Positions 12,294-24,394 of a DNA stretch of 64,000 nucleotides are shown here, one piece after another. Within the stretch, counting starts at the first letter, position 1, and the number at the start of each line of letters is the position of its first letter. The position numbers were made by a program, and so were the translations under genes. The notes beneath the pieces are model-generated. The model was not told the DNA's origin, did no database searches, and worked only from the letters and a program-made list of their open reading frames with translations. The DNA is from Datisca glomerata (taxonomy: Eukaryota > Streptophyta > Magnoliopsida > Cucurbitales > Datiscaceae), in NCBI GenBank assembly GCA_003255025.1, contig QANY01006190.1, positions 348,317-412,316 on the forward strand, given 5' to 3'.

Positions 12294-12779
12294 TATTTTC
12301 TGGATCTATTGCCCCTATAATGCCCAAATCAGCCGGATGTAGGTTGGGCTAGGTTAGAAATTAAAATTGGAAAAAATTCATTACACATGATAGCTTATTT
12401 TGCGAAGGACAAAGCATAACCCCTTCGATTTTGCTTCTAATCTCACAACCCAAATTAATATAATTTAGGTAAATTAGTTCTGCGATTTCGATAATTAATT
12501 AAGATGTGAGAATTAATCAGAGTTACACCTAATCCAATTTCAACAAATCCATTCAAAAGTTCATCTTTTTTGCTTGCCATTTATCCCTTGAACACCGTCA
12601 ATAGCCTCAAAATCTAATTTTTTTCACATTATCCACACATCCCATACCCACTGTCATTTCCCTCCAAAGGCACTTCCTGATTTACATCATCTGCGGGTTT
12701 TCGTTTCTTATTCTTTGAACCTTTTGTCGGACCTTGCTTCTTTTGTCGGATGTTGCCTTGCTCTCATATCCGCTCACAT

Positions 12780-12890
12780 TACAAGATCGAAGAAAATAGA
12801 ATCGAAGAAGATAGATCGAAGAAAATAGATCGAAGAAGAATAGAATCAAAGAAGAATAAAATCGAAGAAGAAGAGGAATAAAATCTGGGC
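12780..12890. repeat. Imperfect purine-rich repeat (ATCGAAGAA-type)
   Basis: Irregular repetition of ATCGAAGAAAATAG-like units. Low complexity. The overlapping minus-strand frame is not credible as a gene. Confidence 0.6.
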
Positions 12891-12999
12891 ACGAGAAAGT
12901 GCAACATGTTGGATTCGAAAAAAGCAAACCTTGAGACACTTAAAAGCTTGCCAACTTAGCTAATCCTTTAGGGGTGTTCTACTGTTCTTTTTGCGAAAC

Positions 13000-14500
13000 G
13001 CAAGATTATTGTGAAATGTACGTAAATATTATTAAAAATAGAAAAGTATAAGATTAATATTGAAAAACTGAGAAAATGTATTATCACCGTAGGAATGTAA
13101 TATTACTGTATGCTTTTATAAAAAAAAATATATGTAAGGGTATGAAAATGTAGTATAATACTATTTTTAGAGATATTTTTATATTATATATATTTTGAAA
13201 TATAAAGGCATTGTATGAATACTTGATTATTTAATATTATTATCATAATATATTTTTTATAATATAAAATACATAAATATATTATGCATTTTTTGTATCT
13301 AATAATAGAATTATTTTATTTTATATATTTTATTTTTTAAATTACTACATGTTGAAATAAAAAATCTCAACAGTCATCTTGCATGCAACCTCATTTTCAC
13401 ATGAAAATCCTCTTTGCATGCAACCTCCTCTTCGCATGGAAATCCTCTGTGCTAGGTAATCTGTAAAACACAAACAAAGAACTAGACGGGCAAAGAAAAT
13501 CAGGATAATTTCCTCACCTAAGGTTCTCCGATGCTTAAGTCAGTATTCTAAAATAATTTTGATAAAGCTTCTCTACGGGTAGAGTTGCTTACCATTCTTT
13601 CGAGTTGACCAAGAGTATTTGTACATGGGGCCTAGCGGAGAAAGCGTGTTCAAAAAGCCTTAGAGCGTGCTGATGAAGCTTTCTGAGACGCTATGACTGC
13701 CTTTGATTAGCCTGATGTGCTTTCAAGGTGACATATCAAAGAATGATCTGACATTCTACCACAACGATTGGGCTCGTTGGGCGTTCGGGTCTATGAGAAG
13801 TTATCACCTGGGATGTACCTTTCGGTGGACAATGCTCCTGACATTGAAAGTCGTCCGAGCTCCTTTTAGGGATTTTACTCATATTGTCTTTTATGTGTTA
13901 AAGTCGGTGCAACCCGAGCTTCTTTGGGACCAACCAGGCGTGATCGGCCTCTTCCTTCCGAATGGTCAGACCTTAGAAGTTTCTTTGAGTAACCTTCTTA
14001 GCATAGTATGATATGTGTCGTTGAATTACTGGTGGTTGAGAAATACCTATAACACTACATAATAAATTTTCAAATAAAAAATTGTGATATGAAATATAAT
14101 ATAACATTCTGCAACTCCTACAATGTGGTAATGACATATTACCTCATTTTCACCCTGATTTACAGTAATGTTATTTTTGTGATATTGTTCAAAATCAAAT
14201 TGTAACGCGATAATATTTTTAACATATCACATTATCATAGTAATATTTTCATATTACCGTCAAACGAATAACCTACGTATAGTTTTGTGATGCTTTAAAT
14301 TTTATAATTTCAATTATAAATTAGTCCAAGTATTTGTAGTTTAAAATATATAATCATCCATTGCGCCTTTTTGCGTCACTCCATGACAAATGGGACATCG
14401 TCACACCACAAAATCATGAAAATTTCATGTACATGAGAAACATTTTTAAGTATCCTATCCAAAATGAAGAAGTCAGCAGCTAAAGACAACTAAACCAGAC
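13000..14500. other. Probable decayed element sequence, unassigned
   Basis: A two-copy direct repeat of about 35 bp (GCATGCAACCTC core) lies at 13380-13450. It is followed by GC-richer sequence to about 14010 containing a 102-codon open frame (13703-14011) whose product I do not recognise. The composition change relative to the AT-rich flanks, and the neighbouring transposon-protein remnant, suggest mobile-element origin. No domain supports a function. Confidence 0.3.
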
Positions 14501-14539
14501 TAAAAAAATCTAAGTTAAATAGAAGTTAGAACGCAAATT

Positions 14540-15780
14540 TAACAATCTAAATCAGCTGTAAGAGCTTGAAATTCAGCAAGAATGGTATCTAATCTTTGAC
14601 CCAGCTGACTAAACCCCTGAGCCACAATGCGCTCTAGAGTAGGAGTGTGCAAAGTTATGCCCAAGCGATCAAACCGAACCGTTCAGTCAGTTTTACATGT
14701 GTTTACAGTTTGGTTAGGTTCGATAAAAACTCAAATTCTCAGTTTTTCAAAATTTTCATCAAATTTTGAATTGAAAGGAATTAAAATTTTAGTAGCTTAA
14801 AACAGAACAGAATGGAACCATACATCACCCTTACTCTAGAGAGCTCAACTTCGCTTCAACAGAGTCAAAACGCTGCATACATTCATCAGAAAGATCACCA
14901 GAAGAACCAGCAGGCTCGGGCATTTCGTCATCAACATCATCATCTTCAATTTCAGCCTGAGCCGTATAAATGTGCGTCAGGGATTGACAAATCGCTCTTC
15001 TATCAATAGGCAGCATAGGCCGATCAATAGGTTCCTTACTACAAGGGACAATTCCAATTTCCAGCAGCAGCCAATATTGCTGTGATCATACAACCAAATG
15101 GCAACTGACGCGTCTTAGTCAACATCCGAGCAGCTCGTTTAATTGTTTGATCGTACAGCTTAATTGAATGACCAGAGACAACCGCGTACAGATACAAAGC
15201 CCTATGTTTAGGTATTGAATGCATGTGGCTAACTGGATTGAAATTGTGAGATTATTCTGTGAACAGTTCGAAGTTTTGGAATCGAACATCTATGACTCAG
15301 AGACCCGCGACCACTCCATTCTTGTTGATTTCCATACAGAAACGAAACTACTTCGTTCAGATCAATCTCAGTAAAAGGATAATTAGGATCTTGAATGAAT
15401 CTTAGATCGAAGAATCGTATTATCACAGAGGGGGGAAAATCAACCCTAGCACCCCTCACATATACAGTAAAACCATCCTCATCTAAATTGGCGTAGAATT
15501 CCCTCACCAACTGGACGGCGCAAACAGTTGGTTTTTTTCAAGAGATTCAACCAACCATGGGAAGCGAAAATGTCATAGGCTCCATTTTCTCTGAAGTCTT
15601 CAATTTTGACTTCACGTTCTAATTGGATAAGACGGTGAGAGAAGTAATCGTAGTACCTCCTTTTGGCATTGTCACCCCAAAATTTGGGCGAAATCCGCAC
15701 GGAGGATTGGTTCTCCGCTGTACTATGAGTAACACATTTTCGCTTCATTGTAAAGAGTTCGACCAACAAAGATCAAGGGG
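14540..15780 (-). pseudogene. Decayed plant transposon-protein gene (retroelement-associated)
   Basis: Minus-strand coding capacity runs through four successive short frames from about 15769 to 14831. They read as one protein interrupted by frameshifts (one near 15520) and stops. Features: a Trp-rich start with SPKFWGDNAKRRYYDYF, then LVREFYANL followed by VYVRGARVDFPPSVI, then a C-terminal acidic segment EDDDVDDEMPEP and a short coiled part. VREFYANL followed by VRG and a SPxxI-like segment is characteristic, to my memory, of the family annotated as putative plant transposon protein domain, found beside gypsy elements. There is no catalytic motif, and the role of the family is unknown to me. 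Confidence 0.6.
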
Positions 15781-16094
15781 GCTGAGAACCCCACAAATTT
15801 TCACAGATAGAAAGCGAAACAGGTAGGGAGGAACATGGAGGAGATTCGGAAACGCAAAGCTTTTGGCGAGATGGAGAGAAGAAACTAATATTCTGCAATG
15901 GGAGGGAGACCATCGGGGTGGATTTGGTTCTTCTGTTGATATTACAGTTGTCTGATTGATGTGTGGAAAAGACAATACACAGGCCAACCGTCCATTTTAT
16001 GAGTGAACAAGTAAAAAATACTTAGATTGTGACATGTAATAAAAAAAACCCAACCAAAACTTATGAGAAGAATTAAAAAAGTATAAACATAAAT

Positions 16095-16530
16095 TGACGT
16101 CTCAAAAATGACAGATCATCATCTTCAGAATGAAAAATTGATATCTCTAGAACGGAAGGTCATTGAGTCCAGAACGATAGCAGACATATCGAGAATGAGA
16201 GATTATCATCTCTAGAACGAAAATCGACATCTCGAGAACGGGTAACCATCGCCTCCAGAATGAGAAACTGATGTCTCTAGAACGAGAGGCCATCGAGTTC
16301 AAAACGGGAGCAGACATCTCAAGAACGGGAGATCATCACCTCCAGAGCGGAAGCCGACATCTCGAGAATGGGGAACCATCGCCTCCAGAACAGGAAACCG
16401 ACGTCTCTATAACCGGAGGTCTTTGAGTCTAGAATGGGAGCAGACATCTCGAGAACCGGAGATCATCGTATCTAGAACAAGAACTGGCATCTCGAGGATG
16501 AGAAATCATTACTTATTGGACACGACATGA
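16095..16530. repeat. 130-bp higher-order tandem repeat built of ~22-bp subunits
   Basis: The phrase GCAGACATCTCGAGAAC (with variants) recurs at 16180, 16310 and 16440, an exact 130-bp spacing, with a partial unit before it. Inside each unit, shorter modules alternate ATCATC/ACCATCGCCTC with AGAACGGGA. Downstream (16540-16900) lies unique sequence with a TATATAAAG box, reminiscent of an LTR. A diverged relative of array and flank is at 24395-24780. Confidence 0.85.
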
Positions 16531-17269
16531 CATCAGAGCGAAAATGAGGATTGAGATTGATAGTCAATTGGTCGTGATTGACTCGGTAAGCCGCATCACT
16601 CAGACAAGACAGATTGATAAAGTCACCAAGTGACTCTGACTAATTGGCTCGGAACCATAGAAAACTGACATGTGGTAGTAGTTGATAGGGCGACTGAGTG
16701 TGACAGATGAAAGATAAAGAAGAAAAGAGATCTCACGAATGGGTATGATTCTAGGTCTGACCTTATCTAGTGCTTTGCTTACTATTTAACTATTTTTAAT
16801 TAAACTCATGTAATGATAGGTCTATATAAAGTAAATCTATTGAATAAAACAGGGGACTGGGAACCTCAAAGAATTTTTATAATGATCCATCAATATGTGG
16901 AAAGCTTTTCTTTACATTTCACAAACAATAAATACAATTCGATCAATATTTAAATATTTTTCTTGATTTTTCTTAAAGTTTAAGAAAAATCATTTACAAT
17001 GAGAATAGGCCTGACAGAAGGTTAATGAATCATTTAATTTGCCTGTAAGACACATCTTGATCCAGTATCAAAACATCAAATACCACTTGGAGTAATTATG
17101 AAGATGAACATCTATTTATGATTTCCACGTAATGATGTTAGTAAAATTTGGTGGAAGGTGGCTAACTCTCCGCTACTATCTTCCCTGCAAATGACCATCA
17201 AATCAAAACTTTGATCCTATCCATAACATTATGATATTGGGAAGAGCAGGGTGGCTTAACATAATTGGA
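16531..17269. other. LTR-like non-coding sequence
   Basis: No gene. The segment 16540-16720 is recognisably similar to 24530-24680 (shared ATTGGCTCGGAACCA and TGACTGAG-type phrases). It carries TCTATATAAAG at about 16821. It is likely part of an old LTR element whose limits cannot be fixed. Confidence 0.4.
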
Positions 17270-17973
17270 GTCTTTATTAATATGGACCCGATCCTATCAT
17301 GTTCTCCTCTCCTAATCTATTCTGAGAAATAGGAGAAGGTTATGCTGAATCTTGATTGTTCGTTTTCAAAATGGATATTCAAAATTCAACGACAGGAAAA
17401 GGGAATTGAAAATAAAAAAAATAGAGAAAATAGTTTTCTGACGTCTCATTTAATGTATATTATTAATCTTGACCGTCTGTTTACAGAATAGACGGTCGCA
17501 ATTTCTCCAACATAACCCCTCCGTTTGGATCCCTAACAGGTGGAGATCTATTCCTTAAGGACATGGATCATCTCCTGCTCTAAGAATATGAGAGGGTTAT
17601 GTTAATCATGGCTGTCCATTTTCAAAACAGATGGTCAGGATTCAACTACGGGAAAAGAGAAAAGAAAACGAAAAAAGGGAAAAAGTTTTCTGACGCCTCG
17701 TTTAATGTGTACCATTAATCTCGACCTTTACAGAATTGACGGTCGAGATTTCTCCAACATAACCCCCTTCTATTGGGAGGAGGGGAACTATTCCCAAGAC
17801 CCGGATCCTCTCATGTTCTGAGAATAGGAGATGGTTATGTTGAATCCTAGTCGTCCGTTTTTAAAACGGGTGGTCAGGATTCAATTACGGGTAAAGGGAA
17901 AAGAAAATGAAAAAAGAAAACAGGAAAAGGAAAAAAAATTCTGATGCCTCATTTTACTGGCACATATGTACTT
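17270..17973. repeat. 251-bp tandem repeat, about 2.7 copies
   Basis: The marker TTCTGACGCCTC recurs with variants at 17436, 17688 and 17939, spacings of 252 and 251 bp. Each unit contains AGGAGATGGTTATGTTGAATC-like and TTTCTCCAACATAACCCC-like phrases plus an A/G-rich stretch. A roughly 95-bp inverted relative is seen at 29650-29745. The array stops where the copia LTR begins. Confidence 0.85.
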
Positions 17974-18283
17974 TGTTGAAGAAAGAGAAGCAAAAGTTGT
18001 AGCCTCAGAAGGAAATCTTCATCATAGGCAAAAGAGGGAAGCAGAACAGAGACTTTCACCAAACACAGTGGGTGTCTAACCATTTCTGGTAAAAACGATT
18101 TCAGGCTTCAAGTAGGCATCCGTTGGAGATCATAGGAAATCATAGGCAACCATTAGAATTATTTGTATATATACATCATTCCTCATTGTAAACAGACATC
18201 ATTTTTTTCAATAAGAAATCAAAACCAAGAGGCTCATCATCTTTCCTTTTAAGATCAGAACTAAAAGGTTCATCATTTCTACA
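17974..18283 (+). repeat. 5' LTR of copia element
   Basis: 310 bp, TG...CA ends, nearly identical to 22576..22886. The sequence GTATATATACATC near 18165 is a possible TATA region. Confidence 0.92.
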
Positions 18284-18297
18284 TGGTATCAAAGCAG
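18284..18297 (+). other. Primer-binding site of copia element
   Basis: TGGTATCAAAGCAG directly follows the LTR and resembles the complement of the initiator Met tRNA 3' end (usually TGGTATCAGAGC). Confidence 0.8.
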
Positions 18298-18339
18298 TGA
18301 TTCTGAGAACCAACACATATAGCAGAACCATCAACCTCT

Positions 18340-18938
18340 GGCCAGCTTCACCACCATGACACCAATCCCAGACTGACCTCCATCCTGCTCACTAGCCACA
18401 ACTACATACCGTGGGCCAGGGTGGCTCGGGTGAGCTTCAAAGGAAGAGGCAGACTGGGTTTTGTGGACGGCAGTAAGCCAAGACCAGACCGAAACTCAGA
18501 GGAATGGGACATCATGGACAGCCAGGTAATGACCTGGATAACTAATTCAATAGACCCAAAACTCAGTGAAACTTTTGTTTTTGTGAAACAGGACAGGAAC
18601 TCTAGGAAGAAATCCGGAGCAACTATTGTGAACAAAATAATTTCGCGCAAGTCTTTGAACTTAAACGAGAGATCTCCCAAGCAAAATAGGGGGACAGATC
18701 AGTACCGGAGTTAACCGGGTTTTTAAAATCTAAGTTCAAAGAACTTGAAACCCTGAGACCGATGACCACTGACCTAAAGGAACTCCAAGAGCGAGCTGAG
18801 AAGGATATGGTTTTCCATTTCTTGACGGCTCTCGACTCAAGCTACGAAGTGTTCCGAGCTCAGATCTTGATGTCGACAGAGAAGCCAACTTTTGCCACGG
18901 TCTCAGCCATGGTTCAAAGAGAAGAAACCAGGCAATGA
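18340..18938 (+). pseudogene. copia gag (N-terminal part), frameshifted
   Basis: The translation contains the plant copia gag pattern: NYIPWARV, a QVMTWITNSIDPKL-type helix segment, then after a frameshift near 18590 the continuation with ELKREISQA-type and LTALDSSYEVFRAQIL-type text ending near 18936. The gag would package the element RNA. The break means no continuous polyprotein is made. Confidence 0.75.
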
Positions 18939-18941
18939 GTA

Positions 18942-20374
18942 ATGAGTACCAGAGATGACAAGGCGGAGGCACTAGCCATGGCGACCCACGACTCCCTCCG
19001 AAACCCTAACCCTAAGGAAGGGGGAAGGCACCGCGGACAGCCAGGCGAACCGGTGAAATGCAACCACTGCCGAAAGGAAGGGCACACCCACGACCGGTGC
19101 TGGAACCTGCACCCTCATCTCCGGCAGAACCAGAGAAAGTTCCAGAACGAGCGAGGGAGCTGCGCGAAGAGTGACGAGCGAGGGGGCTCCGTGAAGACAT
19201 TTCCCTTTTATACCGAAGGTTTCAGCGGAGCGGGTCACGGGTCGCGACCCGACCCAGACCGCAGAGCACGCATGACAGACAGACCCGGTTTAGGTAATGG
19301 GTACCGACCCGACCGAATGGAAGAAATGGACAGATCCGGATCTGTTAGAGCAGACCTGCGCACAGACAACAACGCACAGATGGCTACACTGCTCAAACAA
19401 TTCGGAGAATTTTTGCGCGATACCTCAGGTTCATCCATTTGCAATACTGTCAATTATTTTTCTAAATCCGTAAATTTTTATCATAACTTAGAACACTGGA
19501 TAATAGACTCTGGTGCCTCTGACCACATGACTCATAACACAAAAAATCTACACAGTCTCACTAAATTAGAAAAACCACAACACGTGACGGTAGCCAATGG
19601 AAATAAAGTTCCAATTTTTGGCATAGGGTCCACCACACTCTTCACAAAAACCGTTAACAACGTATTTTGTCTACCCAATTTTAACTTCAATCTCCTATCC
19701 TTCAGTAAAATAACCAAAAACTTAAACTGCAATGTTACTTTTTCACCTGACAAAGTAATTTTTCAGGATCGACTCACCGGGAGGAAGATTGGTGAAGGAA
19801 AATTTAGAAACGGCCTGTACTACTTAGAAGATACCGACAAAATATGCCTTTCCACCTCCAGTATAGTACAAAAAGACAAAATATTACATTGGAGATTCGG
19901 TCATCCCACCGACAAAATCCTAAACAAATTACTTGGTTGTAATTCAGACTCTTGCAGTTGCTCAGTCTGCAAACTCTCAAAACAAACTAGGTTACCCTTT
20001 CCACTATCTAGTAGGACGACAAAACGATGTTTTGAATTAATTCATTCTGATGTTTGGGGACCCACCCCAGTTGATTCATATAATAAATTCAAATATTTTG
20101 TTACATTTATTGATGATTTCTCTCGCACCACATGGTTATATCTTTTGAAATCAAAAAATGAAGTCTTCAGTCGTTTTCAAGAGTTCAACAATTTAGTTGA
20201 AACTCAATTTGAAACAACCATAAAAATTTTTAGGTCTGACAATGGAACCGAGTATACTAACAACACCTTTTTTGAGTTTTTTAAACAAAAGGGTATACGA
20301 CATCAAACCACATGTATCCACACCCCACAACAAAATGGTGTCTCAGAACGTAAAACCGACACCTTCTTGAAATG
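18942..20374 (+). pseudogene. copia zinc knuckle, protease and integrase
   Basis: One open frame of 477 codons. Domains in order: CCHC knuckle (CNHCRKEGHTHDRC) at about 39-53, aspartic protease with IIDSGASDHMT near residues 187-197, GAG-pre-integrase (ILHWRFGHP and a Cys pair), and integrase core with HSDVWG, SDNGTEY and the Glu of VSERK. The frame is lost by a shift at about 20366, just after that Glu. The remainder of the integrase is in the next frame. Confidence 0.85.
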
Positions 20375-22560
20375 ACTAGGTCTCTCCTCCTCCAAAACAA
20401 CGTACCAAAAAGATACTGGTCTGATGCTATACTCACAGCAACTTACCTCATCAATCGATCACCCAGTGTAAAATTGCATCTGAAAAGCCCTCTAGAAATT
20501 CTCAAGGGTAGGAAAATTAACCTTGTTCACATACGAGTATTCGGATGTACATGCTTCGTACACATTCCAAGACTTGATAAATTAGACAAAACCTCAGTCA
20601 AAACTCTATTTTTGGGGTATTCCGCTGAGAAAAATGGGTATAAGTGCTACGACCCAATAAACCCTAAACTCTACATCTCGCACGATGTACAATTTTTAGA
20701 ACTAGAATCCTATTACCCGAAGGACCCCAACAATCATAACCACCACCAAACGTTTCCGCTACCTAACAATATTATTTCCTCCGATATCATAAGACAGGAA
20801 CATGATACGCATCAACCGCGCCTGAGACAACTACCTCAGGGGGAGCAACTGATGAAGCAGTTGTCACTGATGAAGCAGTAATCGTAAGAAGGTCAACAAG
20901 GCAAACTCAACCCCCCAGCAAGATTAAAAGACTACGTGTCCCATCAGGTTCTATACCCTATCTAAAATTTCCTATCTTATGATAAAATCTCTAACATTCA
21001 CAGGGAATACTTGGGAAAAATTGATGAAACAGTTGAGCCAAAGACCTATCAAGAAGCCCAACTCGACCCCAAATGGAGAAAGGCGATGCATGAAGAACTT
21101 CTAGCATTGGAAAAGAATGAAACTTGGGACATAATCCCACTACCCAACGGGAAGAAACCTATAGGATGTAAATGGGTCTACAAGATCAAATACAACAGCA
21201 ACGGTACTATCGAAAGATATAAAGCCCGACTAGTTGCCAATGGCTTTACTCAGACATATGGAGTGGATTTCCAGGAGACGTTCGCTCCAGTGGTAAAAAT
21301 GAACACAATCCGAGTGTTACTATCCGTTGCCAAACCTCAGCTGGGAACTATATCAAATGGATGTAAAAAACGCATTCCTCCAAGGAAATCTGGAAGAAGA
21401 AGTATATATGTCCCTACCTCCAGGACACGAGAAAGCAACGCACCCATCTCTGGTATGTAGATTAAAGAAGGCTATCTACGGCCTAAAACAGTCACCAAGG
21501 GCATGGTATGAAAAATTAAGCTTGTCTCTTTTAAAAATTAACTTTGTCAAAAGCTCCGCTAACTCATCTATGTTCGTCAAACACATGAACAACTCCACCG
21601 CCATCATTTTAGTCTACGTAAATGACATTATCATCACCAGAAATAACCACGATGAAATATGGAGTGTTCAACAATTTCTAAAAGGAGAGTTTGATATTAT
21701 AGATCTAGGAAAATTGAAGTACTTCCTAGGGATATAAATAGCTCACTCGAAAAAAGGATTGTTTCTATCTCAAAGAAAATATATCTTAGACTTGTTAAAA
21801 AAAACAGACATGATAGGGCAAAACCTGCTAGCACACCAATGGAAGCCAACATGAAAATAGGACTGAATGATAGCAAACCAATAATTGATATAGACTAATA
21901 TCAGAGACTAGTAGGAAAACTAATTTATCTAACGGTTACAAGACCAGATATCACTTTTGCAGTTAGCGTTATCAGTCAATTCATGCATGCACCCTGCACA
22001 AATCATTAGGCAGCTGCAGAAAGGATACTCAGTTACCTTAAAGGAACACCCGGTCAAGGGATATGGATGAAGAGAACTGGGGAAAACTCTGTAGTTGGAT
22101 ACACTGATGCAGACTGGGCAGGTAGTTATGATAGAAAATCTACAACTGACTTCTGTGTCTTTGTAGGTGGAAATCTAGTAACCTGGAAGAGCAAGAAACA
22201 AACTGTTGTAGTAAGGTCAAGTGCAGAGGCAGAATACAGAGCCATGGCCTCCACTGCTAGTGAACTCACATGGATTAGACATCTCCTTCAAAACATGGAG
22301 GTCGAGATAAGAAAACCGATAGAGATGCACTGTGACAACCAAGCAGCACGTCATATTGCAATGAACCCCGTTTTCCACGAGAGAACCAAACACATTGAAG
22401 TGGACTGTCACTTCATAAGAGAGAAGGTACAATCAGGAGAAATCGCCATCCCCTTTGTATGTAGTGAAGTCCAGCTAGCCGACATCTTCACCAAAGCCCT
22501 TGACAAAAATAATCTCCAAATAATACTTAACAAGTTAGGCTCGATCAACCTATACGAACC
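20372..22560 (+). pseudogene. copia integrase end, reverse transcriptase and RNase H
   Basis: 20372..20881 has the integrase C-terminal part (YWSDAILTATYLINR, FGCTCFVHI, FLGYSAEKNGYKCYDP). 21011..21737 spans the reverse transcriptase in two frames (WKAMHEELLALEKNETW type, CKWVYKIKYNSNGTIERYKARLVA, MDVKNAFLQG, LKQSPRAWYEKL). 22067.. onward has copia RNase H (GYTDADWAG, SSAEAEYRA, DNQAARHIA, FTKALDK). The catalytic YVDD reads YVND, Asp to Asn at 21621-21623, a change expected to abolish polymerase activity. Stops lie near 20879 and 21735. Confidence 0.85.
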
Positions 22561-22564
22561 CAAC

Positions 22565-22575
22565 TTGAGGGGGAG
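22565..22575 (+). other. Polypurine tract of copia element
   Basis: TGAGGGGGAG immediately precedes the 3' LTR, the usual plus-strand primer position. Confidence 0.75.
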
Positions 22576-22886
22576 TGTTGAAGAAAGAGAAGCAAAAGTT
22601 GCAGCCTCAGAAGGAAATCTTCATCATAGGCAAAAGAGGGAAGCAGAACAGAGACTTTCACCAAACACAGTGGGTGTCTAACCATTTCTGGTAAAAAATG
22701 ATTTCAGGCTTCAAGTAGGCATCCGTTGGAGATCATAGGAAATCATAGGCAACCGTTAGAATTATTTGTATATATACATCTTTCCTCATTGTAAACATGC
22801 ATCATTTTTTTCAATAAGAAATCAGAACCAAGAGACTCATCATCTTTCCTTTTAAGATCAGAACCAAAAGGTTCATCATTTCTACA
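22576..22886 (+). repeat. 3' LTR of copia element
   Basis: 311 bp, TGTTGAAG to TTCTACA, matching the 5' LTR. Followed by TGCTT, the right half of the target duplication. Confidence 0.92.
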
Positions 22887-23970
22887 TGCTTCTATCTTTA
22901 TAAGGCGAAGGTCATTTCCTTTGGTGGGATAACATACCCAAATTATAGAACTTGGATGTTGGTCCTTTGAAGAAATGAAATTAACTTATCTTTTTATTTA
23001 TCGACACTGCAATTCATAGTCACATGCTCTAATCCACTGAACCACAGGTCACACCCCGTATCCTCTTAATTTGTTCCTGGGACCCTGAAAAAAGAATTCT
23101 AACATGTAGAAATAGGTGTCTTGCACTTATTATACAAATCTTTTAATTTAAAATATCAACCAATAGCTTAAAATATAATGTTAAGTGTTCATTAAAATCA
23201 CACGGTATATCTCATAGAAAAATGAATTGTATGATTTTTTTTGGGTAAGAATAAATATGAATGAAGTTGGTATAAAAAAAATACATGTACATATATGGAA
23301 GGTTTTTAGGCCATAGTCTACATGGTAAAATAAATCACAGTAATCTTCTTTTTTTTACAACTTTCACTATGATGAGGTGGAGGCTATTGCGATCTAAATA
23401 ACTACAAAAACTAAAATTGGAATAGACAATGATGGAGCAGTTGAAAATTAATTAACAAATATAATATCAAAAACTGAAATATTAATAGACAATTATAGAT
23501 AGAATACTATTGAGAATTTTAGAGTGCTAATGATACATGCCATTGAAGTTTCAGAAATTTTGAGAGAATTAGGTTCAAAGTTCAACTTAGCTTCTCTCTG
23601 TTTCCTAATGCTGCTAATTTCATCTGGTCGAGTCATTTTATACTTTTTTGTAACATAAAAACTTGTCATTGGCTTTTCAGTTCCATTTGACATTTCCTTT
23701 AAAATCTCAAAAGCAACTAAGTTTAATTAGCACATTCATTTATAATGACAAATTATCTATTATAGTAATAAAAATTTCATTCACTATTTAACACAAGTAA
23801 CACTTTTTTTGTATATCTTAAGTGTTCGTCATATATATATATACCAAAGTTCTAAAACTGACTTAAAACTTACTAGTATTTTTTGCAGTTTGATTAATCC
23901 GTTACTTGTAAATTTATTAAATTAGTTGTTGACCTTCAATAACTTAATTTGTTATTCAAAAAATATATAA
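22887..23970. other. AT-rich spacer, no gene seen
   Basis: Host-side sequence to the right of the copia insertion. Short open frames such as the one at 23493-23693 on the minus strand have no domain and are not supported. Confidence 0.5.
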
Positions 23971-23977
23971 CATAAGT

Positions 23978-24080
23978 ACATTTTAAAATGCTTATTTATT
24001 ATTTAATTCAAACTCATACATTTTAAAATGCTTATTTATTATTTAATTCAAACTCATACATTTTAAAATGCTTATTTATA
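23978..24080. repeat. 40-bp tandem repeat, about 2.5 copies
   Basis: CATTTTAAAATGCTTATTTA recurs at 23979, 24019 and 24059 with essentially no change, so the duplication is recent. Part of the unit reappears near 24775-24800. Confidence 0.9.
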
Positions 24081-24394
24081 GACAATTTGTACATTAGAGA
24101 ATCTAAAATGACTAAAACTTTTAGTATCTCCCGTGAATTTCAATAATCATAAAGAAATTACATACTAATTGATTACGAGATTAAATTGTTTTCATTATGT
24201 ATTGGAGCAATAGGATATGAAAAGTTTCAATAGTTGGAATTTTTTGTTAATATCTATGTTATGCAAATCTTAAATTACATCTGAACATGTAAAGATATAT
24301 TTGATGTCACGTGGATAAAAAGGACCTACCCCAGGACTCGCAGAAAGCGGTAGAATAGCATAAACAGGTGGCAAGCTAAAGTCGTGAGACATTC

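Larger units (their letters stand above)
17974..22886 (+). mobile_element. Ty1-copia retrotransposon with both LTRs (non-autonomous by mutation)
   Basis: A 4.9-kb element with LTRs at 17974..18283 and 22576..22886 that differ at only about ten positions by eye, beginning TGTTGAAG and ending TTTCTACA. A primer-binding site follows the left LTR and a purine tract precedes the right LTR. Flanking 5-mers are TACTT and TGCTT, a target duplication with one mismatch. Internal order gag, protease, integrase, reverse transcriptase, RNase H identifies copia. Frameshifts and a catalytic substitution inactivate it. It lies in the same orientation as the repeat array it abuts. Confidence 0.92.

Noticed and set aside
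11943..14290. A miniature transposon bounded by CGTTTGAC-type ends
   Set aside because: The two end-like sequences are 2.3 kb apart and the intervening DNA is a mixture. No target duplication could be identified.
16095..16530. CRISPR-like array
   Set aside because: The units form a contiguous higher-order tandem repeat with diverged modules and no unique spacers, in a plant genome.
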